This document shows positions 33,339 to 44,060 of a stretch of DNA of 64,000 nt, in pieces (positions within the stretch are counted from its first letter, which is position 1; each line of letters opens with the position of its first letter). The position numbers were made by a program, and so were the translations under genes. This DNA is from Artemia franciscana (lineage: Eukaryota; Arthropoda; Branchiopoda; Anostraca; Artemiidae). The DNA is taken from NCBI RefSeq assembly GCF_032884065.1, contig NC_088880.1:22979696-23043695 (forward strand), given 5' to 3'. The notes below the pieces were generated by a model. The model was given only the letters and a program-made list of their open reading frames with translations. It had not been told where the DNA came from and made no database searches.

Positions 33339-33342
<4 letters not shown>
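31657..33342 (+). repeat. ~123-bp tandem array, about 14 units, with higher-order pattern
   Basis: Each unit contains acttaggtctacttttgcag, tattagcagagtttttaact, agttttcttattcatttaaa, ggtgttttctatagggtg and cttgtgagatgtttcaaac. Unit starts are spaced about 123 bp. Units alternate between ggctact and ggatact, and between tgttgg/gatgttt and tgtcgg/gatgctt, so the real period is mostly a dimer of about 246 bp. A third variant (gtctctaataag, units 10 and 13) appears towards the right end. The array ends abruptly in a poly-T run. Absent from unit A. Confidence 0.9.

Positions 33343-33406
<64 letters not shown>
33343..33406. repeat. Poly-T run (~64)
   Basis: A T homopolymer replaces the middle of the last array unit, like the reverse-oriented poly-A tail of a retroposed sequence or slippage at a tttt word. 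Confidence 0.9.
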
Positions 33407-33411
<5 letters not shown>

Positions 33412-33465
33412 TCACCATATACAGACCTAGCCTATACCAATTCAGGGTATATATTTGCACGTTAG

Positions 33466-33568
33466 TGAGTATGTGTGTATGTATGTGTATGTGTGTGTAT
33501 ATGTATATGTATGTGTGTATGTATATATATGTATATGTATATGTGTATATATATATATGTATATATGT
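33466..33568. repeat. Mixed (TG)n/(TA)n/(TATG)n microsatellite
   Basis: Alternating tatgtgtgtatg and tatatgtatatg words lie just before the LINE 5' region. Confidence 0.9.
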
Positions 33569-34430
33569 AAGCCCTATAGATAGGTAGAGTAGCTCCATAG
33601 GAGGCTTAGGCCAAGTAGGACCTTGTCCCAGTGGGGCCCATAATAGAAACTGGGAAACCCTCCCCTGGGGGTCATAATTTCAGGTGGAGGAGGAAGAAGG
33701 CCTCTCAAATGTACACTCAGCAGGGCCAACTGCCGTGTTCACGCGTCAGATGAGTTACAAACCTTCTCCCAGTAATGGGTCAAATTGCATGGTGAAGCAG
33801 AACACCATCGTGGGAGGATCCTCTATAGGAGGACAACTGCGGCAGGGCGTAAGATCCAGATTTATGGACAACGGCCTCTGTAAAGGGCTGCCTTGACCCT
33901 TTCGGGGTACCTGCAAGACTGGGAAACTTGCGGTCAATTTTTCCCACTTGAGGAGTGGCTCCCCTCGAGGAAATTATAGCCTTGTAAACAACACAGCACT
34001 CGTACGGGATTCTGATTATTGGATAATTTTCTGGGCTTGGTTTGTTTTGATGGGCGTTTTCGGGCTGAAAAACCTCTTCCTAGCTAATTTATCTACTATG
34101 GGCTGCCTCCCCGTAGTAGCATAATATTTGTAGGCATGAATATATAATGAGTCGGAGGTAATAGGCTTTTGACTGTCTGTGCAGGATTTCGACTCTTGTT
34201 GATAGAAGAGCATCGCCAAGTGCTGAAAACCATGTTGTGACCAAGATGGGCCCAGGATTGCACAAAGCCTCCAACTTACTGGAGGTCCCAGGGACTTCTT
34301 GCTGTCCGGTTCTAAGCCGGCTTAATTGCTTCGGTGTAGACTTGAGAAGATATGTTGGTCCCCATCCTGCACTGGTATCCGGGATCACTGCTTTTCTTGA
34401 GGCCAAAATAATTTCAAAGATTTAAAGAAC

Positions 34431-36995
34431 ATGAAAATTGGAACTTGGAATGTTACGACGTTAAAAAATGACTATCGCATCGACATTTTGACTGACGAAT
34501 TCAGACGGTTTGAACTGGATTTATTAGGAGTTTCAGAAACTCATATCCCAGGGGTAGGAAGCATGAAATTAGGTGACAAAGAATTTGTTTACTCAGGAAG
34601 GAAGGATGGGGTACATAGACAGGGAGTAGGGCTCATGATGAATAAGGAAGCTGCTAAGTCTTGTTTAGGCTGGGAAGGTATTAATAATAGAATACTAATT
34701 GCTCATTTTATGACTAAAAAGTTTAGGGTATCAGTTATAGTAGTATATGCCCCCATTGAACCAACTGATGGAGATACTAGTGACTCAGATGAATTTTACT
34801 TACAGTTACAGGAGCAAATAGACAGGGTACCAGGTAGAAATATGGTGTTTTTGCTAGGAGATTTTAATGCCCAGGTTGGTAGAAATAGGGATAGATGGTA
34901 TCCTAGCCTAGGTAATTTTGGTGTAGGAAAAGAAAACAGTAATGGCTATAGGCTTTTGCAATTTTGTAGGTATAACAACCTAGTTATAACCAATACGGTG
35001 TTTGGTCACAAAATGGCCCATAAGTTGACATGGTATTCACGTGATGGTAAGACAGCAAACCTTATTGATTATGTTATTGTAAACAGAAGACTAGCAGGAT
35101 CAATACAAGATACTAGGGTGTATAGGAGTGCCGTTATTGATGTTAAAAGTAAAGATCACCATCTAGTAGTGTCTAAGGTTAATTTAAAGCTGAAATTTCG
35201 GAAGAGTAACTCCCTCCCGGGAAGTTATGATGTTGGTAGACTTCAGGATGAAAATTTGAGAAAAAAATTCCAGGAACAGTTGAGTACTAAACTTGAGGGT
35301 TTAAAATTTGACAATGTGGAAGATGGATGGAATAATTTCAGAAAAACAATTTGTGAAGTTGCTGATGGTGTCCTAGGGAAGAGTGCTAAGACAGCAACTA
35401 GGAATATTAGTGAAAAAGCTTTAGGTTTAATAGAGAGTAGAAGGGGTTTGTATAAGAATTATCTGAGCGATAGGTCGTATGAAAACAAAAGGAATGTAAA
35501 GAAAGTGGAGAAAGCATTAAAATATGAACTAAGGAGATGTGAAATGGAGGCGATGGATAAAATTGCTGAGGATCTGGAAGATGCGGCTAGACGGCATAAT
35601 AGTAAAATATTATACTGGCATGTTAATAAATTGAAAGGGAGTAGCCGATCCGGACTAGTCCTAATTAAAGATAGAAATGGGGTCACAATTAGTGATAAGG
35701 AAAAAGTTAAAGAAAGATGGGTGGAACATTTTGAGAATGTGCTAAACCGAGATACAGTTGCAGGAAAAGATATAGATGAAAATGAAAAAGTTTGTGATAC
35801 CTTGGATGTGAAGGAAGATTTGTTTAGTGAGGAAGAATTAGCGACAGTACTAGAAGGATTAAAAAATAATAAGGCCCCAGGTGCTGATAGTATGATTAAT
35901 GAGTTCCTTAAATATGGTGGCTCTGAGGTTAGGAATAAGCTACTGAAGATTATGAACATGATTTTTGAAAAAGGGGAAGTACCCAATGATTTTAGGAAAA
36001 CCTTAATTAAACCACTGTATAAGAAAGGTGACAAGAGTGAATGTCGGAATTATCGAGGCATTAGTCTGGTCTCTGTAGGTAGCAAATTACTGAGTAATAT
36101 GATACTTTTTAGACTGAGACATGCTGTAGACAAAGTTTTAAGGGAAGAACAATGCGGTTTTAGAAAAGGTAGAGGATGTGTCGACCATGTTTTCACTCTT
36201 AGGTTAATAATTGAGAAGTCCCTTCGTTGTCAAACACCTTTGGTCCTTAGTTTTATCGATTATGAGCAAGCTTTCGATTCTGTTGATAGAACAGCGTTAA
36301 CAAAGGTCTTATCGTTATATGGTATACCAGAAAAATACATTAAAGTGATTTGCGCTGTGTACGAGAATAATACTGCTGCGGTTAAGGTAGGAAATGAGGT
36401 TAGCACCTGGTTTTGTATTAAATCAGGAGTTAAGCAGGGTTGTGTTCTATCCCCCTTTATATGGATCATTTTGATGGACTTCGTCTTAAGGAGCACAGGA
36501 AAGGCAATTGGAGACCATGGAATCAAATGGGGAGGAAGAACGCTCCTGGACTTAGATTATGCTGATGATTTAAGCATATTAGATGAAAGTGTGAGCAAAA
36601 TGAATGAATTTTTAGAGGTTTTACGAGTTCAGGGTGCTAAAATAGGCTTGAAAATTAATGTTAAGAAGACTAAGTCACTAAGGTTAGGAATAAGTGAAGA
36701 TGAACAGGTGACCTTAGGTAACGAAAAGATTGATCAGGTTGGGAGCTTCAGTTACCTTGGTAGTATTATTAGTAAAGATGGTGGGAGCAGTGAAGATGTT
36801 AAAAGTAGAATAGCTAAAGCTCAGGGTGTTTTTTCACAGTTAAAAAAAGTTTGGAAGAATAGAAAGATAAGCCTACAAACCAAGATTAGAATATTGGAAG
36901 CTACAGTGATGACAGTGGTCAAATATGGCTCTGAAGCATGGACACTCCGAAAAGCAGATGTACCGGGTACCGGGTCTGGGTACCCGGCTGACTGA
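34431..36995 (+). CDS. LINE endonuclease-reverse transcriptase, near-complete
   Basis: The protein combines an N-terminal apurinic-type endonuclease that nicks target DNA and a reverse transcriptase that copies the element RNA at the nick. Endonuclease motifs: TWN at 5-7, SETH at 35-38, GDFNA at 143-147, DYV near 213-215, SKDHH at 240-244. RT: NNKAPGADSM (fingers), NYRGISLVSVGSKLL, FIDYEQAFDS at 608-617 with the first catalytic Asp 610, GVKQGCVLSPF, and catalytic YADD at 710-713. The 854-residue frame ends early. At 36,960 a local change replaces about 46 bp (as judged from the copy at 43,632) with 17 bp of GGGTACC-rich sequence, shifting the frame. Without it the protein would be about 980 residues, normal for the group. 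The start Met precedes KIGTWNVTTL, the usual beginning of this domain. Confidence 0.9.
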   Translation: MKIGTWNVTTLKNDYRIDILTDEFRRFELDLLGVSETHIPGVGSMKLGDKEFVYSGRKDGVHRQGVGLMMNKEAAKSCLGWEGINNRILIAHFMTKKFRVSVIVVYAPIEPTDGDTSDSDEFYLQLQEQIDRVPGRNMVFLLGDFNAQVGRNRDRWYPSLGNFGVGKENSNGYRLLQFCRYNNLVITNTVFGHKMAHKLTWYSRDGKTANLIDYVIVNRRLAGSIQDTRVYRSAVIDVKSKDHHLVVSKVNLKLKFRKSNSLPGSYDVGRLQDENLRKKFQEQLSTKLEGLKFDNVEDGWNNFRKTICEVADGVLGKSAKTATRNISEKALGLIESRRGLYKNYLSDRSYENKRNVKKVEKALKYELRRCEMEAMDKIAEDLEDAARRHNSKILYWHVNKLKGSSRSGLVLIKDRNGVTISDKEKVKERWVEHFENVLNRDTVAGKDIDENEKVCDTLDVKEDLFSEEELATVLEGLKNNKAPGADSMINEFLKYGGSEVRNKLLKIMNMIFEKGEVPNDFRKTLIKPLYKKGDKSECRNYRGISLVSVGSKLLSNMILFRLRHAVDKVLREEQCGFRKGRGCVDHVFTLRLIIEKSLRCQTPLVLSFIDYEQAFDSVDRTALTKVLSLYGIPEKYIKVICAVYENNTAAVKVGNEVSTWFCIKSGVKQGCVLSPFIWIILMDFVLRSTGKAIGDHGIKWGGRTLLDLDYADDLSILDESVSKMNEFLEVLRVQGAKIGLKINVKKTKSLRLGISEDEQVTLGNEKIDQVGSFSYLGSIISKDGGSSEDVKSRIAKAQGVFSQLKKVWKNRKISLQTKIRILEATVMTVVKYGSEAWTLRKADVPGTGSGYPAD

Positions 36996-37326
36996 CCGTA
37001 TTTCAAACAGTAGGTTGTACGAAAAGTGTGGTTCAATCCCGCTTTCTGGGGCTATAATGAAAGAAAGGTTGAGATGGCTAGGCCACGTTCTACGGATGAA
37101 GGATGACAGATTACCGAAGATTGTCCTTTTTGGCCAACCGTCTGGGGCTACACGGAAAGCAGGTCGTCCTTGTCTGGGTTGGGAGGATGTCATAAATAAG
37201 GATTTAAAGGAAATGGGAACTTCCTGGGAGGGTGTAAAGAGGGAGGCTTTAAATAGATTAGGTTGGAGGAGGAGCGTGCGTAGCTGTGTTGGCCTCAGGC
37301 GGCTTGGTGCTGCAGTGAGTTATTAG
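36992..37326 (+). pseudogene. LINE C-terminal domain displaced into another frame
   Basis: From about 36,992 the +1 frame reads SRLYEKCGSIPLSGAI, RLRWLGHVLRMKDDRLPK, GRPCLGWEDVINKDL and ends ...GAAVSY with a stop at 37,324-37,326. This L-R-W-x-G-H-V-L-R-M ... G-R-P tail is typical of RTE-type RT proteins. The stretch is still open, so only the small replacement at 36,960 separates it from the main frame. Confidence 0.8.
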
Positions 37327-37342
37327 TAGTAGTAGTAGTAGT

Positions 37343-37875
37343 ATTGGTCTTAGAGAATAAGTAGCCTATTAAAACGAGATGGTCAAGGAAAAGAGATTGT
37401 GAGGAGTATGATCAGAGTAGGAAGATGAAGGTATATAGGGCACGTCCCACGAATATAGTGACCAAAGACTTTTAAATTTTTGAACGGATTTAAAACGAAA
37501 AAAAAGAGAGAAAACTATCGTTTCAAAATAAGAGGGGAGCTTTCACCCCCTTAGGATCCATATGGATCGTGTTGCACTTTTTGGCAATAAGTTAAAAACT
37601 TATTATTTATTGCGAATAATATGATATTCGCAATAAATAAATAGCATTCAAAACTTTGGTATACGCAATGATAAAATAGTATTCAAAACTGTCATTGAAA
37701 ATAAATTACTGACTGCTGAATTGATTCCTAAAAAAAAAAAAAAAAAAAAAACCACCCTTCAGATTTTCAAAGCTTTACGCGATATACTGATTTTAATGAA
37801 GAGGTAGAAGGGGCTGAAACTGAAGCCATAGAATAGAAAATATTAATTTAGGCGGAGATATATGTTTAAATTTTT
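37343..37875. repeat. Block paralogous to 4,210-5,690
   Basis: Matches unit A, without the 0.93-kb insertion of A. Holds a poly-A run at about 37,729-37,750. Confidence 0.6.
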
Positions 37876-38266
37876 GTTCAACAGCATGAAACTAGGCACA
37901 AAAATCATTAAACACTATTCCTCATGTTTCTTGTAAATTTACTTTTAACTTCCTGATTTTCAAAATTGTATTAAATTTGACCAGAATTTACTAACTTGAC
38001 ACCGTCTTTACTAAGTTTAGTAAAAATTTTACTCAGTGTGGTTTTGCTGCCGAACACCTGACAACAATGGGTACAGGTAAAATTTAATAAAATGGATATA
38101 TTAAACCACTGTGGCCTACAAAGGTATAGATTCCTTTAATAAATACCAATTTGATGGTAAGAACGCTAGAGTCTGTTACCACCGATTTTTAATTAAATTA
38201 TATTTTTAACTAAGCTATTTTTAGTCAAATAATAATGGATACTTTCGTCTGAAACAGTGCCCTTAT

Positions 38267-40618
38267 CAGGGCTTCCAATTCTAGGGAGATTACCCTATTT
38301 CAGGGAGAAACTACTTCTTTTAGGGATACTTATTTTGAATCTAGGGACAAAGGGAAATCTGGGGTAAAGTAAGGATTTTCAGGAAATCTGGGGTAAAGTA
38401 GGGATTTTCAGGGAAACTTCGATTTTTTCAAGCAAAAGGCTGCAAAATTCTCAAAGATTGCGTATACTCAGTTTAAAAAAAAGAAAGAAATTTTATGTAG
38501 GAATACTGGCATATGTTGTTGTATTTGCCGAAGTTTCAAAAAGTTGAACCCTGGAATGCTATTTAGGTTGCCTAGTATTTATTTTTAAGCAATGGCTTTG
38601 ACTGGTGCAAACTGCCGATATAAGGGAGTATAGGTGAGGCAATGGATCAATTGTAGAATAAAAGCAAGTGACCTATGATTTGCTGGCCTTAATGCTGTGG
38701 AAACGAATCTTATCCTTATTCTATACAAAGTAGGGATCAGAAGTGGAATTCTAGTTTAGCTACTTTTCGTTGTCTTAGAAAGGGCTAAGGTCAAGAAAAT
38801 GAAACTTTCATGGATGGGTCTACGGACTAAAGTATGTCCCTGTAAGGTATTTTGAAGTACCTATCTCCACTCCTCTCTTTAGAGGGCAGTTATTTTTGGT
38901 GACTTTTAAAAATTTTGTGTTACAAAAGTGAAACCTTGCAGAACAGATCTTCTGCCTAAATGAAGTACAAGAAAACTTCAAGATAGCAAAAAGTAGGTGA
39001 ACTAGAGTTTTATCTCACAAGATTTATGCAGGGTATACACCAACATCAGTTTGTGTTACATGTGACATCTGTCTCAAGCTGATGTTGACACAGGGAGGTG
39101 ATCTGAGGAGGTCAGGAACACAAGATTTTTTCCATCTTGCGAAAGATATGCAACTTTCATTTAGTATAGTTGTAATTCAAATGAATTGTCACTAAGTCAA
39201 GGGAGATTAGGATTTTAATATTATGTCCTCAAAAAGATTTCAGAGTTTCAAAAACAATTTAAAATGAATTTTCACTAAGTCCAGCAAAATTACGATTTTG
39301 ATCTCTATCCTCAAGAATAGAGATTAAAATCGTATTCTTCCTTGACATAGTCACAATTTTTTTGAATTATCACCACCCTAACTGAACCTGTGGCATCTTG
39401 TGGAAGATCAGTAAATGTTTTCTTTCTGATTGACCTTAGGTTGACAGGCACAAGGTCAGCAAACAATTTCACAGTGCTAAAATTTCTAGTTAGAGCACCT
39501 CTGACCTCCCCAGGAGTAAGATAGCATAGTAAAACAATTCTGCTACTTGAAAGAAAATAACTGATTTTCGTGACTTCAGCATTCTTAAATAAATCATAAG
39601 GATGTGAATTTAATTAAAAAGTAAGCAAACATTATTTAAACCATGAAAATACAATTTTGTACTTGATAACTGGCAGGCAGTGATGTTTTTTTTTCAGACA
39701 CAAAATGACATTCTCCATTGCTTAGCTAAAAAACCAAAGCAGGACGTACCAAGTACAGAGCTGGACTAAAATACAGAGCATGTACACAAGAAATTTACAG
39801 AAGTTGAAAGACTTGTTTCTAGCAAGTATGGTCCTGATCCAAGACGGTTTCAAGTTTGAAGACGGAATTTATGGCATTTTGGTCTTGGTTGAACCAAGGA
39901 ATGCAAAAAACGTGAAGCCAAAATCTCTAAGGCCACTATTTGCGAGATTTCCTGTTCTAGCAGAAAAATGTTACGTCTAAAAAACAGACATAGAATGGAG
40001 ATCTCAGGCAATGACTGATGTCACTGAGCTTAATTTGGGAGATGCCTGAGTTGAAGACCTGTCAGTTGAGCAGTACTGGATGAAGATATTTAGTCTGAAG
40101 ACTCGCAGTGGTGAAATCCAGTACCTGGAATTACTGAAGTGCATGTCGCTGATCTTTTCGTTACACTTTAGTAATGTACCAGCTGAGCGTTTGTTTAGTC
40201 TACTAAAATTAATCAAAAAGGACATCCGAAATAGTATGAAGAATGTCACACTAGTCTCACTTATTCGAGTCAATTACTGATTGAAAAACGAAGATAAAAC
40301 TTCATCAACTCTCAGTATACCGAAAGCTGTCACTGGCATCAAGACGAAAGCAAATGCTAGTGCTTCAGATGACACTTAATTGAACTTTTTATGTGTCCTC
40401 GGTAGTGTAAGAGATTTTATGTACATTATTATCTGAAGTAAAAAAATAATTCTTTGATGATGTGCTATGTTTCTCGTGATGATTTTATGGAAACCTAAGG
40501 CAAAATATCTCTTTTTTCTAAGGAGAAAAGTAGGGAGAAATCAGACCTAAAGACAAGGAGCTTCAGGGAAAATTGATATAAAAATAGGGATAATCAATAT
40601 CGAAAAGTGGAAGCCCTG
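38267..40618 (+). mobile_element. hAT-superfamily DNA transposon with 8-bp target duplication
   Basis: The element is flanked by gcccttat at 38,259-38,266 and 40,619-40,626. Its ends are inverted copies: cagggcttccaattct on the left, and on the right the reverse complement of its end reads cagggcttccacttttc. An 8-bp duplication plus a CAGGG terminus is the hAT signature. Subterminal aggga words recur at both ends. Three paralogous positions lack the element: 6,076-6,083, 12,965-12,982 and 47,654-47,671. They show an intact single target, so the insertion is younger than the duplication. The transposase inside is broken and short, so the copy is not autonomous. Confidence 0.9.
39780..40280 (+). 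pseudogene. hAT transposase C-terminal region, two stops
   Basis: A single frame with stops at about 39,978 and 40,050 encodes pieces of a hAT transposase. The end is clearest: IFSLHFSNVPAERLFSLLKL, IKKDIRNSMKNVTLVSLIRV and a stop at 40,280. This is the hAT dimerisation domain (S-N-x-x-x-E-R-x-F-S, then I-K-x-D-I-R-N-x-M, then L-x-x-L-I-R). Upstream, MYTRNLQKLKDLFLASM to LFARFPVLAEKCYV is less typical and probably part of the same protein. No BED finger or DDE catalytic stretch is apparent in 38.3-39.7 kb, so most of the gene has decayed or been deleted. It lies in the same orientation as the element. Confidence 0.75.
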
Positions 40619-41655
40619 GCCCTTATTAAACTAAAGACCGTTTCACGACGAGAGTTGAAAGTAGTCGGGTTTAATCCATACTGCCACCTAGTAAAGCACA
40701 GAGGTTATATTTAATTAATATTTCGTCTGCAAACGTGCAAGCTGAGCCTGAAATCATAGTTACAATCATTCAAGGCATATCAGCTTTTCAAAAATTGTAT
40801 TATCTCGAAGTCTGTTCTATTTCTTCAGTTTCACAGTGTTTCACGGGGAATTTCTAATGAGATTAGGATAAAATATTTCAAAATACAAATTGTGTTCCAT
40901 AAGTATTAAAGCTATCAAGTAGTTTAAAGATGATCTTTTTTCGTAGAATGATTTTGTATAAAATATTTTTTTACATATAAATTTAGAATTATTAGCACCT
41001 GAAGGAAGTTATAGTAAGTAAAACGTATATAATCAATACAAAAAACTAGAAAAATGGAGAAAATTACCAATTACCACAAAATCTTAATTCCTTTGTTGTC
41101 TATATTGTCGCTAAAAACTTTCCTATTTGAGCAAAGCTTGTAATTATGAGTAACTTCTTTTGTAAACTGGTTATAACAAACTGTTTGATTCTAGAATTTG
41201 CGTGTTGTCCGTCTTTTTAGATATAGCGATTTGTCGTCTATAACCTCAATAAATATTAGAGTCGAAAAATCTTGACTTTTTGCTTTAAGCTTCATTTGCA
41301 TTTTTAATTTAAGTTTAATCAGTTTTAGATTAATTTTTTAAAGATTTATCCATTAATTTATATGGTATATGTTGTATGTTCGGTTGCTATGATTTTTTGT
41401 TTTATTTTCCTTTTGGGTCTCATTTATTCATATAGTAATTACTGATCGTTTTGAGTTTGAAAATTACAGATTTTTCTTTCTGCCGATCTTAAGTTTAATA
41501 TATTCTTTACTTTTCTTTGATAATCTTTTTTTTTAATTAATTCGTGTTCGATTTGATTGCCAGAGTTTCAAGTTTTTTGAAATTCAACCGTGGAAGTATG
41601 GATGTTTTGCCTTTAGACTATTTTGAACAAAATGGCTAAATCAAAATTTTGACTG

Positions 41656-42935
41656 GATGCCTTGGGGAAAAGGGGGTAGGGAAGAGGGTTTCTGATTTGC
41701 AGTTTAATCACTTTCGGCTCTTAAAATAGAACTATAACTTTTCGTTTTTAGTCACAAAAATCACCTCTGAAGTCAGAAGCTGTTGAACACCCCTTCCATA
41801 TGAACCTATTATGGAGACACAACCCGGGGTTATGTCAACCCTGGAGTTTTTGTACTGTGATCTTTTGTCTATTTTGAACAAAATAATTGTCCCAAAAATT
41901 CAATCCGAAAAATTTGGGAGTAAAAGGGAGGGGGGACTGTTTGCCTTTCTATCCGTTTTCACTCTAAAAAGGGAACTAGAACTTTTAGTTTCCCTTAAAT
42001 GAGCCCCCTCTAAAATTTGTAAGATCACCCCTTCCGTAAGAACTTTCTATACCCCCGGGGCAAAAATTACAACACTTGCCCCTGGGCTCTGGGAGTCTTA
42101 TCGACCGCGCATTTTTTGTTAAATGATCTTTGAACTAATTTGAACAAAATTTCTTTCTCTAAATTTTGATCAGAGGCATGTGGGAGAAAAGAGTCTGGAG
42201 GGAGCTAGCAGCCCTACGATCACTTTTGACTCTCGAAAAGGACATAGTTCTTCTTAATTTTAATCAACTGAGCCCTATTTGAAGTTTATACTACCATCCC
42301 TTCCATAAAACCACATACACCGCCAGGGCATGACTTACCGCCTGGCTCGGGGGGTTGGTTCGACCCAGGGTTTTTGTTATCTGATCTTTGAACGATTCTA
42401 ACAAAATGAGTGGGGTGGGCTAGTTGCCCTCCGATAACATTTGACTCTTAATAAAGGCACTAGAACTTCTAATTTTCAAACGAATCAGTCCTGTTTAAAG
42501 TTCATACGACAATCCCTAGTATAAGAACCTTACATGGTCACGGGGCGCAACTTACAACGCCTAGTTGCGGACTCTGGGGGCTATGTCGACCCCAGAGTTT
42601 TTTGTTATCTGATCTTTGAACTATTTTTAATAAATGGCTATTTCCCCAAAAAAGTTAACTTAAGGGGACATTGTTTTCACGTGGTGTATTGTATCTTGTA
42701 TAGTGTAATTAGTATTTGATAAATGAATTGAAATGATATTTTACTCAGATATATTTGGAGAAAAAGGCTTAAGGGGGAGTTAGTTGCTCTCCAATCACTT
42801 TTCATCCTTAAAATGTGCACTGAAACTTTCATTTTCTAATCAAATGAGCCCCCTTTGAAGTTTATTAGAGTATCTCTTCAATAGAAAACTTATTTGCCCC
42901 CGAGGAATCGCTTGGAACACCTGACCCCGGCTCTA
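41656..42935. repeat. Diverged ~250-bp monomer array, unit B
   Basis: Same monomers as 7,080-9,100 but without the extra 0.78 kb of unit A. Anchors gagtttttgt-ctg-tctttg recur near 41,843, 42,105, 42,365 and 42,592. Confidence 0.7.
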
Positions 42936-43105
42936 AGGAGTGCTTAATATTGGTCAGACTCGTGATTATCAAGCTGCCGTTTTTGCTTATCAATGTTGGA
43001 ATTATCTAGGTTTTACAGTTTTTACTGATACTTTTTTCGTAAATCGTTTGCTCCACAGGTATGCAATTAGGGAGACGGATAATTTTGTTGTTGAGTACCG
43101 AGACC
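42936..43105 (+). pseudogene. LINE tail, 5' piece, split by a younger LINE
   Basis: Reads RDYQAAVFAYQCWN, FTDTFFVNRLLHRYAIRE and TDNFVVEYRD, continuing after the insertion at 44,051-44,195 (NDIP-type word and FKVKFKEHLL). It is the paralogue of 9,130-9,420 and keeps the QAAVFAYQCWN part better. Confidence 0.55.
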
Positions 43106-43123
43106 ATTTTGAGTACCGAAATC

Positions 43124-44050
43124 CATTTTGATGGACTTCGTTTTAAGGAGCACAGGAAAGGCAATTGAAAACCATGGAATCAAATGGGGAGGAAAAACGC
43201 TCCTGGACTTAGATTATGCTGATGATTTAAGCTGATGATTTAATTATGATTTAAGCATATTAGATGAAAGTGTGAGCAAAATGAATGAATTTTTAGAGGT
43301 TTTACGAGTTCAGGGTGCTAAAATAGGCTTGAAAATTAATGTTAAGAAGACTAAGTCACTAAGGTTAGGAATAAGTGAAGATGAACAGGTGAAATTAGGT
43401 AACGAAAAGATTGATCAGGTTGGGAGCTTCAGTTACCTTGGTAGTATTATTAGTAAAGATGGTGGGAGCAGTGAAGATGTTAAAGTAGAATAGCTAAAGC
43501 TCAGGGTGTTTTTTCACAGTTAAAAAAAGTTTTGAAGAATAGAAAGATAAGTCTACATACTAAGATTAGAATATTGGAAGCTACAGTGATGACAGTGGTC
43601 AAATATGGCTCTGAAGCATGGGCACTCCGAAAAGCAGATGAAAATTTACTAGATGTTTTCCAGAGAAATTGCCTACGGATTGTTCTGGGTACCCATCTGA
43701 CTGACGGTATTTCAAACAGTAGGTTGTACGAAAAGTGTGGTTCAATCCCGCTTTCTGGGGCTATAATGAAAGAAAGGTTGAGATGGCTAGGCCACGTTCT
43801 ACGGATGAAGGATGACAGATTACCGAAGATTGTCCTTTTTGGCCAACCGTCTGGGGCTACACGGAAAGCAGGTCGTCCTTGTCTGGGTTGGAAAGATGTC
43901 ATAAATAAAGATTTAAAGGAAATGGGAACTTCCTGGGAGGGTGTAAAGAGGGAGGCTTTAAATAGATTAGGTTGGAGGAGGAGCGTGCGTGGCTGTGTTG
44001 GCCTCAGGCGGCTTGGTGCTGCAGTGAGTTATTAGTAGTAGTAGTAGTAA
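43124..44050 (+). mobile_element. 5'-truncated RTE-like LINE with 10-bp target duplication
   Basis: From cattttgatggacttcg on, this copy is almost identical to 36,466-37,340 of the full element and ends in the same (AGT)n tail. taccgagacc flanks it at 43,096-43,105 and 44,051-44,060. Unit A has a single taccgagacc at 9,270-9,279. Eighteen filler bases (43,106-43,123) at the 5' junction repeat parts of the target (gagtaccga). Internal damage: a small tandem duplication of gctgatgatttaa around the YADD motif (43,218-43,245) and a one-base deletion near 43,488. The C-terminal frame 43,532-44,035 is intact, without the change seen at 36,960 in the longer copy. Confidence 0.9.
43532..44035 (+). 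pseudogene. LINE C-terminal domain (thumb and tail) of the truncated copy
   Basis: This 167-codon frame begins KNRKISLHTKIRILEATV, continues KYGSEAWALRKADENLLDVF, QRNCLRIVLGTHLTDGIS and RLRWLGHVLRMKDDRLP and ends GAAVSY. It shows the ancestral sequence that was locally replaced in the longer copy at 36,960-36,990. It has no start of its own and is an inactive 3' fragment of a retrotransposon protein. Confidence 0.8.
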
Positions 44051-44060
44051 TACCGAGACC

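Larger units (their letters stand above)
33570..37342 (+). mobile_element. Near full-length RTE-like LINE retrotransposon
   Basis: A 5' region of about 860 bp, less AT-rich than its surroundings (from gtaagccctatagatagg), leads to the endonuclease-RT frame at 34,431. The element ends in an (AGT)n tail after the C-terminal stop. A microsatellite tail instead of poly-A and an apurinic-type endonuclease joined to RT without RNase H fit the RTE group. A short frame at 33,684-33,896 (MEEEEGLSNVHSAG) could be a minimal ORF1, but nothing supports this. Relative to unit A the element and the preceding tandem array are extra, so the 5' flank cannot be compared for a target duplication. Confidence 0.8.
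37876..41995 (+). repeat. Left arm of the long inverted repeat, unit B (hAT-interrupted)
   Basis: Mirrors 49,183 back to 48,890 and 47,735 back to 46,322. Words such as gttcaacagcatgaaactag, ccactgtggcctacaaaggt and acagtgccctt are found in reverse complement on the right. The arm is about 1.8 kb once the hAT insertion (38,267-40,618) is removed. It aligns with 5,694-7,430 in unit A. Confidence 0.75.

Noticed and set aside
31657-33342. CRISPR-like array
   Set aside because: Units of 123 bp are repeated in full without unique spacers, and the context is animal DNA.
33329-33598. Lys-rich frame on the minus strand
   Set aside because: It is the translation of the poly-T run and the TG/TA microsatellite.
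35459-36034. 191-codon minus-strand frame
   Set aside because: Antisense of the LINE RT coding region, whose motifs are clear on the plus strand.
36873-37193. Minus-strand frame over the LINE tail (also 43,501-43,902)
   Set aside because: Antisense of the RTE-type C-terminal domain.
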